Source of the DNA: DATAEU01 sp046724395
Lineage (GTDB): Bacteria; Actinomycetota; UBA4738; HRBIN12
Assembly (NCBI GenBank): GCA_046724395.1
Contig: JBKOWM010000001.1
Coordinates: forward strand, 1-8,570
Direction: 5' to 3'
Length of the DNA: 8,570 nt
Below the pieces are notes generated by a model. It searched no databases, had not been told where the DNA came from, and saw nothing but the letters and a program-made list of their open reading frames with translations. Position 1 is the stretch's first letter. Every line of letters starts with the position of its first letter. Below, piece after piece: positions 1 through 6,721 of this stretch. The translations under genes were made by a program, and so were the position numbers.

Positions 1-1
1 G

Positions 2-793
2 CACATCAATGACCCGGGCATCCGGATCATCGAGGTCGACGAGGACACGACGGCGTACGACAAGGGTCACATCCGCGGCGCCGTCGCCTGGAACTGGAAC
101 ACGGACCTGCACGCGAAGGTCGGCCGGGAGTACGTGACGCAGGAAGAGCTGGCGGACCTGTTGTCGCGCTCCGGCGTCGGAGACGACACCGCCGTCGTGC
201 TCTACGGCGGGAACAACAACTGGTTCGCCGCTTACGCGTACTGGGTTCTCAAGCTACGAGGTTTCGACAACGTGAAGCTGGTGAACGGCGGACGCAAGAA
301 GTGGGAGCTCGAGAGCCGCGAGCTGACGCAGGACGCTCCGAGCTACTCGCGGACGGGACTCCGGATATCGGGCCGCGAGCGCCCCGAGGTTCGCGCGCTT
401 CGAGACGAGGTCATCGCCGCGGTCGGAACCGGCGTTGGACTCGTCGACGTCCGATCGCCGGAGGAGTTCCGGGGCGAGAAGCTCGCACCCGATCACCTCC
501 CGCAGGAGCAGTCGCAGGTTCCGGGCCACATCCCGGGCGCCGCGAACATTCCGTGGGCCAAGGCCGCCAACGAGGACGGCACCTTCCGCTCGGCCGACGA
601 GCTTCGCGCGCTCTACGAGGCGGAGGGAGTGAGGCCCGATGACGACGTCATCGCGTATTGCCGGATCGGGGAGCGGTCCAGCCACACCTGGTTCGCGCTT
701 CGGGAGCTGCTGGGGTACGAGAACGTCAAGAACTACGACGGTTCGTGGACCGAGTACGGGAGCCTGGTCGGCGCTCCGGTGGAGAAGGGCTGA
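2..793 (+). CDS. sseA: Thiosulfate/3-mercaptopyruvate sulfurtransferase, tandem rhodanese (5'-partial)
   Basis: The reading frame is open from the window edge (the first full codon is at base 2) to TGA at 791-793. It gives 263 residues, so only a short N-terminal piece is missing from a family of about 280. Two rhodanese domains are visible. The first contains GHIRGAVAWNW and LYGGNNNWFAAYAYW, where the loop has no cysteine, as is usual for the non-catalytic domain. The second contains VDVRSPEEF, GHIPGAANIPW and the active loop CRIGERSSHTW, with the catalytic cysteine at bases 659-661. Such enzymes move sulfane sulfur from thiosulfate or mercaptopyruvate to a thiophilic acceptor through a cysteine persulfide, in the cytoplasm. 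I see no signal peptide, but the N-terminus is not in the window. The gene lies 170 bp upstream of sufB in the same direction. A role in feeding sulfur to SUF is inferred from position only. An internal ATG at 134 cuts into the first domain and is not the true start. Confidence 0.94.
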   Translation, partial: HINDPGIRIIEVDEDTTAYDKGHIRGAVAWNWNTDLHAKVGREYVTQEELADLLSRSGVGDDTAVVLYGGNNNWFAAYAYWVLKLRGFDNVKLVNGGRKKWELESRELTQDAPSYSRTGLRISGRERPEVRALRDEVIAAVGTGVGLVDVRSPEEFRGEKLAPDHLPQEQSQVPGHIPGAANIPWAKAANEDGTFRSADELRALYEAEGVRPDDDVIAYCRIGERSSHTWFALRELLGYENVKNYDGSWTEYGSLVGAPVEKG

Positions 794-878
794 GCGAAAG
801 GCTGGGAGGGGCTACGCGAGAACGGCTGCGCGGCAAGCGAAATCAGCAAAGTGCTGGCGCACGCCCTCGCAGACGCCA

Positions 879-924
879 TTTCCGACTCGGCCGGTGGACT
901 TTGTCGACCGCAGGCGGGTATCCT
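879..924 (+). promoter_or_regulatory. Candidate sufB promoter with overlapping operator-like sequence
   Basis: TGGACT (895-900) and TATCCT (919-924) are 18 bp apart. They resemble -35 and -10 boxes and would place transcription start near 931, about 33 nt before the sufB GTG. Overlapping the -35 is TCCGACT-N5-GGTGGAC (881-899), which shares TCCGAC-N6-GGTnG with the stronger palindrome before sufD. Both boxes are imperfect and no expression data are available, so this is a prediction. The rest of the 794-963 gap shows no further gene. Confidence 0.35.
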
Positions 925-949
925 CGAAGGCGAGGCCCACCGTCGACAC

Positions 950-956
950 GGAAGGA
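950..956 (+). promoter_or_regulatory. Shine-Dalgarno of sufB, decides the GTG start
   Basis: GGAAGGA ends 7 nt before GTG at 964. The sufB frame is open much further upstream, into the rhodanese gene, so this site together with the family length fixes the start at 964. Confidence 0.75.
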
Positions 957-963
957 ACCGGAC

Positions 964-2376
964 GTGGCCGTCACGCAGGAAGAACATCTCCGAGAGCTCT
1001 CGAAGGGCTATCGCTTCGGCTGGCATGATCCGGAGCGCTACGTCTTCAAGCCGAAGAAGGGACTGAACGAGGCCGTCGTCGAGGAGATCTCGGCCATCAA
1101 GGGCGAGCCGGACTGGATGCGAAAGTTCCGGCTGAAGTCGCTGAGGCATTTCCAGCAGCGGCCGATGCCGTGGTGGGGGGCGGACCTGTCGGGCATCGAC
1201 TTCGACGACATCTTCTATTACCTGAAGTCCACCGAGGGGCAGGCCAAGACGTGGGACGACCTGCCCGACGACATCAAGGGCACGTGGGACCGATTGGGCA
1301 TCCCGGAGGCCGAGAAGAAGTATCTTGGCGGCGTCTCCGCGCAGTACGAGTCCGAGGTCGTGTACCACAAGATCCGCGACGAGCTCGACTCGATGGGTGT
1401 TCTGTTCAGTGACATGGACACGGCGCTGCGCGAGCACCCGGACATCATTCGGCAGTACTTCGGGACGATCATCCCGCCGAACGACAACAAGTTCGCGGCG
1501 TTGAACTCGGCCGTGTGGTCCGGCGGGTCGTTCATCTACGTGCCGCCCGGTGTTCACGTAGACATCCCGCTGCAGGCGTACTTCCGCATCAATCAGGAGA
1601 ACATGGGCCAGTTCGAGCGAACTCTGATCATCGCCGACGAGGGTGCGTACGTGCACTACGTCGAAGGGTGCTCGGCGCCGATCTACACGAGCGACTCGCT
1701 TCACTCCGCGGTCGTCGAGATCATCGCAAAGAAGGGTGCCCGCGTTCGATACACCACCATCCAGAACTGGTCGAACAACGTCTACAACCTCGTGACGAAG
1801 CGCGCGGCCGCGCACGAGGATGCCGTCATGGAATGGATCGACGGCAACATCGGATCGAAGACGACGATGAAGTATCCGTCGATCTACCTCCTTGGCAAGG
1901 GCGCCCGCGGCGAGGTTCTGAGCGTTGCGTTCGCCGGCCACGGGCAGCACACCGACGCCGGCGGCAAGGCGATCCACGCCGCGCCGTACACGACGAGCGT
2001 GCTGACGTCGAAGTCGGTGTCGAAGGACGGCGGCCGGACCGGATACCGAGGTCTCGTCCGCGTGGAGCCGGGGGCTCACCACGCAAAGTCGAACGTGCGG
2101 TGCGACGCGCTCATCCTGGATGAGGAGTCGCGCTCCGACACGTACCCGTACGTGGAGGTGGAGGAGGAGACCGCCCAGCTTGGCCACGAGGCGAGCGTTT
2201 CGCGCATCGGCGAGGATCAGCTCTTCTACCTGATGAGCCGCGGTCTGTCCGAGGCCGAAGCCAGCGCGATGATCGTCAACGGCTTCATCGAGCCCATCAC
2301 TCGGGAGCTGCCGATGGAGTACGCCGTCGAGCTCAACCGGCTGATCGAGCTGCAGATGGAGGGCGCGATCGGCTAG
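964..2376 (+). CDS. sufB: Fe-S cluster assembly scaffold protein SufB
   Basis: This gene encodes the SufB subunit of the cytoplasmic SufBCD scaffold, which receives persulfide sulfur and assembles Fe-S clusters. The protein has 470 residues, the normal family length, starting at GTG behind a good Shine-Dalgarno. Recognisable blocks are GYRFGWHDPERYVF near the N-terminus, then ALNSAVWSGGSFIYVPPGV (180-198), VEGCSAPIY (233-241), NVRCDALILDEESRSDTYPYV (split around Cys380) and LGHEASVSRIGEDQLFYLMSRG (406-427). There are only two cysteines, Cys236 and Cys380. Cys380 sits where the assembly cysteine of E. coli SufB (Cys405) is expected, with His408 and Glu409 matching the nearby HE pair. Unlike the mycobacterial homologue, there is no intein. 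The gene is followed by 105 bp containing a hairpin and a palindrome before sufD, so the two scaffold genes may not be expressed strictly together. Confidence 0.98.
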   Translation: MAVTQEEHLRELSKGYRFGWHDPERYVFKPKKGLNEAVVEEISAIKGEPDWMRKFRLKSLRHFQQRPMPWWGADLSGIDFDDIFYYLKSTEGQAKTWDDLPDDIKGTWDRLGIPEAEKKYLGGVSAQYESEVVYHKIRDELDSMGVLFSDMDTALREHPDIIRQYFGTIIPPNDNKFAALNSAVWSGGSFIYVPPGVHVDIPLQAYFRINQENMGQFERTLIIADEGAYVHYVEGCSAPIYTSDSLHSAVVEIIAKKGARVRYTTIQNWSNNVYNLVTKRAAAHEDAVMEWIDGNIGSKTTMKYPSIYLLGKGARGEVLSVAFAGHGQHTDAGGKAIHAAPYTTSVLTSKSVSKDGGRTGYRGLVRVEPGAHHAKSNVRCDALILDEESRSDTYPYVEVEEETAQLGHEASVSRIGEDQLFYLMSRGLSEAEASAMIVNGFIEPITRELPMEYAVELNRLIELQMEGAIG

Positions 2377-2385
2377 GTGCTCGCG

Positions 2386-2409
2386 GCGGGCCCTGCATCG
2401 AGGGCCTGC
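2386..2409 (+). terminator. GC-rich hairpin after sufB, no U-tract
   Basis: GCGGGCCCT (2386-2394) can pair with AGGGCCTGC (2401-2409) around a 6-nt loop, with one G-U wobble in a 9-bp stem. It starts 10 nt after the sufB stop. The bases that follow are GC-rich with no run of T, so it is not a classical intrinsic terminator. It may be a partial terminator, an RNA-processing site or a 3'-end stabiliser. Confidence 0.4.
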
Positions 2410-2441
2410 GGCGCAGTGCTTCCCGCCCCACGCGCTGTCGT

Positions 2442-2480
2442 TTGGGGCGAATCCGACCTACAGGGTAGGATTTCTCTACC
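2442..2480 (+). promoter_or_regulatory. Palindromic operator-like element over a candidate sufD promoter
   Basis: AATCCGACC (2450-2458) and GGTAGGATT (2464-2472) form an inverted repeat matching at 8 of 9 positions around the 5-nt centre TACAG. The right half also pairs with a third half-site, CTACC (2476-2480), as GGTAG-N7-CTACC. The right arm contains TAGGAT (2466-2471), a -10-like box, with TTGGGG (2442-2447) 18 bp upstream as a poor -35. Transcription from it would begin within a few bases of the sufD ATG (2482), giving a leaderless or nearly leaderless mRNA. The GACC-N5-GGTA core has the same 4-5-4 geometry as type 1 IscR sites (GACT-N5-AGTC). Assignment to an Rrf2-type regulator is therefore a hypothesis. 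Confidence 0.45.
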
Positions 2481-2481
2481 G

Positions 2482-3780
2482 ATGTCTCCCGACCTCTCTT
2501 TCGACGAGCGAGCGCTCGCGCGTCTTCCGGCGCCGGGCTTCGTGCGGGACCTTCGATCCCAGGCGCTCGAGGAGTGGCGTGCGCTGCCCGTTCCCTCGCA
2601 GCAGACCGAGGAGTGGCGGTACACGGACCTCGAGTCATTCGACGTGAACGCGTTCGCGACCTTCGCCCCCGGGGGTGGCCCCGAGGCCGTCGAGGCGCAC
2701 CGCCTGCTGGAGGCCGCCGGCGTCACCGGCGAGCGGTCAGGCCTTCAGATCCAGCGCAACTCCGAGGTGATATCGACACGGCTCTCCTCCGGCCTGGGGG
2801 ACCGGGGCGTGATCTTCGGCGACCTCGACACCGCCGCGGCGCGCCATCCCGACCTGGTCGAGAAGCACCTGCATCAGCTGGTCGAGCCCGGCCGGACGAC
2901 ATTCACCGCGCTCCATGCGGCATTTCGAAGCGGGGGAACGTTCGTCTACATACCGCCGGGCATCGAGCTGAGCGCGCCCCTTCAGACTCTGACGTACGTC
3001 GATGCCGACCGCGCCGCGGTCTTCCCGCGGACGCTCCTGATCGCCGACGAGGGCGCTGAGGTGACATTCATCGACCGTTACGCGTCGCCGCCGCTGCACG
3101 GCTTCTCGGACGCGATCGTCGAGATCTTCGCCGGCCCGGGCTCCCGCGTCCGGTACGTGAACCTCCAGGAGTACGGCGACGGCGTGACGCACCTGGCCGT
3201 CCAGCGGATGAACTTGTCCCGCAACGCCGACGTGAAGTCCCTCGGCGTCGCGTTCGGCGGCTCGCTCGCCCGGACGGAGGTGGAAAGCGTTCTGGCCGAG
3301 GACGGCGCTTCGAGCGAGCTCCTCGGCGTCTATTTCGGCGACGGCGCTCAGCACATCGACCACCGGTCGATCCAGGACCACGTCGGGTCGCGAACGTCGA
3401 GCGACCTCCTCTACAAGGGCGCGATGCGGGACACGTCGAATGCGATCTATACGGGAACGGTGATCATCGAGCAGGGCGCGCATCGCTGCGATGCGTACCA
3501 GACCAACCGCAACATCCTGTTGTCGGATCACGCCAAGGCGCACTCCGTGCCAAACCTCGAGATCCTGACGAACGATCCCACGCGCTGCGGGCACGCGGCC
3601 AGTGTCGGCCCCGTGAGCGAGGACGAGCTTTTCTATCTGCAGTCCCGCGGGATACCGCGCGTCGAGGCCACGCGGCTGATCGTCCGCGGATTCTTCGCCG
3701 AGGTCTTGGACCGCATCGACATTCCCGAGGTCCGAGACGGGGTCGAGGCGGCCATCGAGGCCGAGCTCGCGAGGGCGTGA
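2482..3780 (+). CDS. sufD: Fe-S cluster assembly protein SufD
   Basis: This gene encodes SufD, the second beta-helix subunit of the SufBCD scaffold. It pairs with SufB and is thought to help with iron acquisition. The protein has 432 residues from ATG 2482. Typical blocks are EEWRYTDL (43-50), AFRSGGTFVYIPPGIELSAPLQ (centred on residue 158), RTLLIADEGAEVTFID (183-198), GDGAQHIDHRSIQDH (286-300), YKGAMRDTSNAIYTGTVI (311-328), QTNRNILLSDHAKAHSVPNLE (about 340-360) and CGHAASVGPVSEDELFYLQSRG (369-390). His371, two residues after Cys369, corresponds to the functional His360 of E. coli SufD. An in-frame GTG exists at 2377, right after the sufB stop. It would add 35 residues unlike SufD and would place the palindrome inside the gene, so ATG 2482 is preferred. 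Only TAGGA at an 11-nt distance could act as a ribosome binding site, which fits a leaderless start. The stop overlaps a GTG of the next gene's frame. Confidence 0.95.
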   Translation: MSPDLSFDERALARLPAPGFVRDLRSQALEEWRALPVPSQQTEEWRYTDLESFDVNAFATFAPGGGPEAVEAHRLLEAAGVTGERSGLQIQRNSEVISTRLSSGLGDRGVIFGDLDTAAARHPDLVEKHLHQLVEPGRTTFTALHAAFRSGGTFVYIPPGIELSAPLQTLTYVDADRAAVFPRTLLIADEGAEVTFIDRYASPPLHGFSDAIVEIFAGPGSRVRYVNLQEYGDGVTHLAVQRMNLSRNADVKSLGVAFGGSLARTEVESVLAEDGASSELLGVYFGDGAQHIDHRSIQDHVGSRTSSDLLYKGAMRDTSNAIYTGTVIIEQGAHRCDAYQTNRNILLSDHAKAHSVPNLEILTNDPTRCGHAASVGPVSEDELFYLQSRGIPRVEATRLIVRGFFAEVLDRIDIPEVRDGVEAAIEAELARA

Positions 3781-3782
3781 GG

Positions 3783-4106
3783 ATGGGTCTGGTGCGGATC
3801 TGCAGCGTCGACGACGTGCCGGTCGGGGAGGTCCGCCGATTCGAGGTGGACCACCGACCGATCGCCGTCGTGAACCTCGGCGAGGAGGGCGTTCGGGCCG
3901 TCGACGCCATCTGCTCGCACGCGCACTATTTCCTGGACGAGGGCGATGTCGACGTCGACTTCGGGACGATCGAGTGTCCGAAGCACGGCTCGACGTTCGA
4001 CCTCGACAGCGGGCGGCCAACGACTCTGCCGGCGACCCAGCCCGTCGAGGTGTTCGACGCGAAGATCGAGGGCAACGACGTCTACATCGATTATGAGGTG
4101 AGCTGA
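3783..4106 (+). CDS. Rieske [2Fe-2S] ferredoxin-like protein in the SUF operon
   Basis: This is a small soluble Rieske protein of 107 residues. Both ligand motifs are intact. CSH gives Cys44 and His46, CPKH gives Cys65 and His68, and 18 residues separate the two motifs. It would bind one [2Fe-2S] cluster and carry electrons, like the ferredoxin subunits of ring-hydroxylating dioxygenases and NirD-type proteins. No oxygenase or reductase gene is nearby. A Rieske gene between sufD and sufC is known in several actinobacterial SUF operons. It may be a client, an electron donor or a cluster-handling factor there, and its exact role is not established. I chose ATG 3783 because GAGGG (3771-3775) lies 7 nt upstream. 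GTG 3777, which overlaps the sufD stop as GTGA, is the alternative and adds two residues. The gene ends 2 bp before sufC, and its last codons contain the sufC ribosome binding site. Confidence 0.92.
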   Translation: MGLVRICSVDDVPVGEVRRFEVDHRPIAVVNLGEEGVRAVDAICSHAHYFLDEGDVDVDFGTIECPKHGSTFDLDSGRPTTLPATQPVEVFDAKIEGNDVYIDYEVS

Positions 4107-4108
4107 CG

Positions 4109-4909
<801 letters not shown>

Positions 4910-4948
4910 GGGCGACGGGAACGAGTCAGTGAGGGAGGCGCAGGTGCG

Positions 4949-6196
4949 ATGTCCGTGACCGAGCAGGCGGGCGGCCTCGACGTGGCCCGGATCAGGGCCG
5001 ACTTTCCGATCCTGGACCGTCGCATCGGCGACAAGCCCCTCATCTATCTGGACAGCGCCGCCACGTCACAGAAGCCGCGACAGGTCATCGAGGCGGAGAG
5101 CGACTACTACGAGCATCACAACGCGAACGCGCATCGAGGGCTGTACCAGCTGGCCGAGGAGTCGACGGAGCTCTATGAAGGCGCGCGAGCCAAGCTTGCC
5201 GCGTTCCTCGGGGCGCCGGAGCCGGCGACCATCGTCTTCAACCGCGGAACGACGGAGTCGATCAACCTGGTCGCGCACGGTTGGGGCCGCAAGTTCCTGC
5301 GTGAGGGCGACCGCGTGCTCCTGACCGAGATGGAGCACCACTCGGACCTCGTTCCCTGGCAGCTTTGCGCCCGTGACACCGGCGCCGTGCTCGACTTCAT
5401 CCCGCTCACCGACGACGGCCTGCTCGATCTGTCGGCGCTCGGGTCGCTGTTGACCGAGCGCACGAAGCTCCTTTGCGTGAGCGGAATGTCGAACGCGCTC
5501 GGCACGATCAACCCGATCGGGCAGCTCGCCGACTCGGCACACGCGGTCGGCGCGCTCATCCTCGTCGACGGGGCGCAGCTCGTGCCGCACTCGATCGTGA
5601 ACGTTCAGGACGTCGACGTCGATTTCCTCGCATTCAGCGGGCACAAGATGCTCGGGCCGACGGCCTCCGGCGGGCTCTACGCCAAACGGGAGCATCTGGA
5701 AGCGATGGACCCGATGTTCGGCGGTGGGGAGATGATCCGCGAGGTCTTCAAGGACCGCTCGACGTGGAACGACGTCCCGTTCAAGTTCGAGGCGGGGACG
5801 ATGAACATCGCACAGGAGGTGGCGCTCGGCGCGGCCGTGGACTATCTCGAGTCGGTGGGGATGGGCAACGTTCGCGCACACGAGGAGGAGATCTCCGCGT
5901 ACGCGCTCGACCGGCTGATCGATGCCGGCGCGACCGTGTACGGCCCGAAGGACCCGTCGGTTCGCGGCGGCGCGGTGTCGTTCTGGTACCGCGACGTTCA
6001 CCCGCACGACCTCGCGCAGGTTCTGAATGAGGAGGGCATTGCCGTCCGCGCCGGCCACCACTGTGCGCAGCTCGTGATGCGCCGGTTCGGGGTCCCGGCG
6101 ACGGCGCGCGCCAGCTTCTACGTGTACAACACCAACGACGAGGTGGACGCCCTCGTCTCGGCGCTCGCGAAGGCGCAGGACGTGTTCGGGCTCTAG
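4949..6196 (+). CDS. sufS: Cysteine desulfurase SufS (PLP-dependent, group II)
   Basis: This cytoplasmic enzyme converts L-cysteine to alanine and leaves a persulfide on its active-site cysteine, providing the sulfur for SUF. The protein has 415 residues, close to the family norm of about 405-420. The PLP aminotransferase class V fold is marked by YLDSAATSQKP (33-43), HHNANAHRG (56-64), RGTTESIN (99-106), His130 in EMEHHSD (stacks on PLP), Asp207 in VDGAQ (pyridine nitrogen contact), Lys233 in SGHKMLGPT (Schiff base) and Cys372 in RAGHHCAQ (persulfide cysteine). RAGHHCAQ and the overall length place it in the SufS group rather than IscS or NifS. A GGGAGG (4933-4938) lies 10 nt before the ATG, and AGGTG lies closer. 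sufU begins 13 bp downstream, matching the known SufS-SufU partnership. Confidence 0.97.
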   Translation: MSVTEQAGGLDVARIRADFPILDRRIGDKPLIYLDSAATSQKPRQVIEAESDYYEHHNANAHRGLYQLAEESTELYEGARAKLAAFLGAPEPATIVFNRGTTESINLVAHGWGRKFLREGDRVLLTEMEHHSDLVPWQLCARDTGAVLDFIPLTDDGLLDLSALGSLLTERTKLLCVSGMSNALGTINPIGQLADSAHAVGALILVDGAQLVPHSIVNVQDVDVDFLAFSGHKMLGPTASGGLYAKREHLEAMDPMFGGGEMIREVFKDRSTWNDVPFKFEAGTMNIAQEVALGAAVDYLESVGMGNVRAHEEEISAYALDRLIDAGATVYGPKDPSVRGGAVSFWYRDVHPHDLAQVLNEEGIAVRAGHHCAQLVMRRFGVPATARASFYVYNTNDEVDALVSALAKAQDVFGL

Positions 6197-6209
6197 GACG
6201 GGGGACAGC

Positions 6210-6659
6210 GTGGCGCTCGACGAGATCTATAAGGAAGTCATCCTCGATCACTACAAGAACCCGAGGAACAAGCGGGAGCTGCGGGGGGCAAACCGCTCGT
6301 GCACGCGGAACAACCCGCTCTGCGGCGACGAGATCACCGTGTACGTCGCCGAGCGAGACGGCCAGATCGCCGAGATCGCGTTCACCGGGCAGGGCTGTTC
6401 AATCTCGCAGTCGTCCGCCTCGATGATGACGGCGGCCCTGTCGGGCCAATCCGTAGACGACGCGGAGACCATGATCAAGGAGTTCCGCGCGATGATGGCC
6501 GGCGACGCCGAGCCGGACGAGGACGAGTTCGGCGAGCTCGTCGCACTGAAGGGCGTCGTGAAGTACCCGATCCGCGTTAAGTGCGCGGTCCTTGCATGGG
6601 ACATCGTGCAGGAGGCACTTCAGGGCACCGGCGAGGCCGCCGGGACGGCCTCGCACTAA
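6210..6659 (+). CDS. sufU: Zinc-dependent sulfurtransferase SufU
   Basis: SufU is the partner of SufS. Its zinc site exchanges a ligand with SufS and takes the persulfide for delivery to SufB. The protein has 149 residues from GTG 6210, with GGGGA (6201-6205) 4 nt upstream. It has the IscU/SufU fold, beginning LDEIYKEVILDHYKNPRN. The zinc ligands known from B. subtilis SufU are all in place: Cys38 and Asp40 in PLCGDE, Cys63 in GQGCSISQSS, and Cys125 in RVKCAVLAW. An insertion with an acidic run (about 97-109, DAEPDEDEF) before the last cysteine is typical of SufU and absent from IscU. A further cysteine, Cys31, is not a known ligand. The last residues (EAAGTASH) are encoded by the first copy of a 34-bp tandem repeat and by a strong hairpin. 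No sufT-like gene follows, although one is common at this point in actinobacteria. Confidence 0.96.
   Translation: MALDEIYKEVILDHYKNPRNKRELRGANRSCTRNNPLCGDEITVYVAERDGQIAEIAFTGQGCSISQSSASMMTAALSGQSVDDAETMIKEFRAMMAGDAEPDEDEFGELVALKGVVKYPIRVKCAVLAWDIVQEALQGTGEAAGTASH
6631..6654. terminator. Strong GC hairpin at the end of sufU, possible bidirectional terminator
   Basis: GCGAGGCCG (6631-6639) and CGGCCTCGC (6646-6654) form a perfect 9-bp stem around a 6-nt loop, ending 2 nt before the sufU TAA. It also lies 36 nt past the methyltransferase stop on the other strand. No T-run follows on either side, so it would be a U-less hairpin of the kind proposed for high-GC actinobacteria. Termination has not been shown. 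Confidence 0.45.
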
Positions 6660-6721
6660 GCCGGCCGACGCCCCCGGGACGGCCTCGCACTAAGCGGGCC
6701 GTCGCCCCCGGAACGCCCTCG
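6632..6721. repeat. 34-bp tandem repeat, about 2.6 copies, across two convergent stop codons
   Basis: Bases 6632-6665 and 6666-6699 match at 31 of 34 positions, including 22 identical bases in a row (6640-6661 and 6674-6695). A third partial copy (6700-6721) matches copy 2 at 19 of 22 positions. The sufU TAA lies in copy 1, at the first CACTAAGC. The methyltransferase TAG (reverse strand, 6692-6690) lies in the same octamer of copy 2. Confidence 0.85.

Noticed and set aside
921..936. Small stem CCTCG-AAGG-CGAGG in the presumed sufB leader as a riboswitch
   Set aside because: A 5-bp stem in a leader of about 33 nt is too little for any known riboswitch, and such stems arise easily in GC-rich DNA.
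658..963. Upstream in-frame start that would extend SufB by about 100 residues
   Set aside because: It overlaps the end of the rhodanese gene. The added sequence is unlike SufB, and GTG 964 has a good Shine-Dalgarno and gives the standard length.
733..2187. Long open frame on the - strand (484 codons) antisense to sufB
   Set aside because: Its protein is low-complexity and rich in Arg, Val and Asp, without motifs. sufB on the other strand is certain.
2161..2210. Glycine instead of glutamate in SufB LGHEAS (E. coli has LEHEA)
   Set aside because: A GHEA form is, as far as I recall, common in actinobacterial SufB, so it is not a sign of lost function.
964..2376. Intein in SufB, as in mycobacteria
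   Set aside because: The protein is 470 residues with uninterrupted SufB motifs.
2377..2481. GTG directly after the sufB stop as the start of sufD, or a SufB-SufD read-through fusion via TAG
   Set aside because: The frames are continuous, but the 35 extra residues are unlike SufD and the stretch holds a hairpin and a palindrome. Nothing supports read-through.
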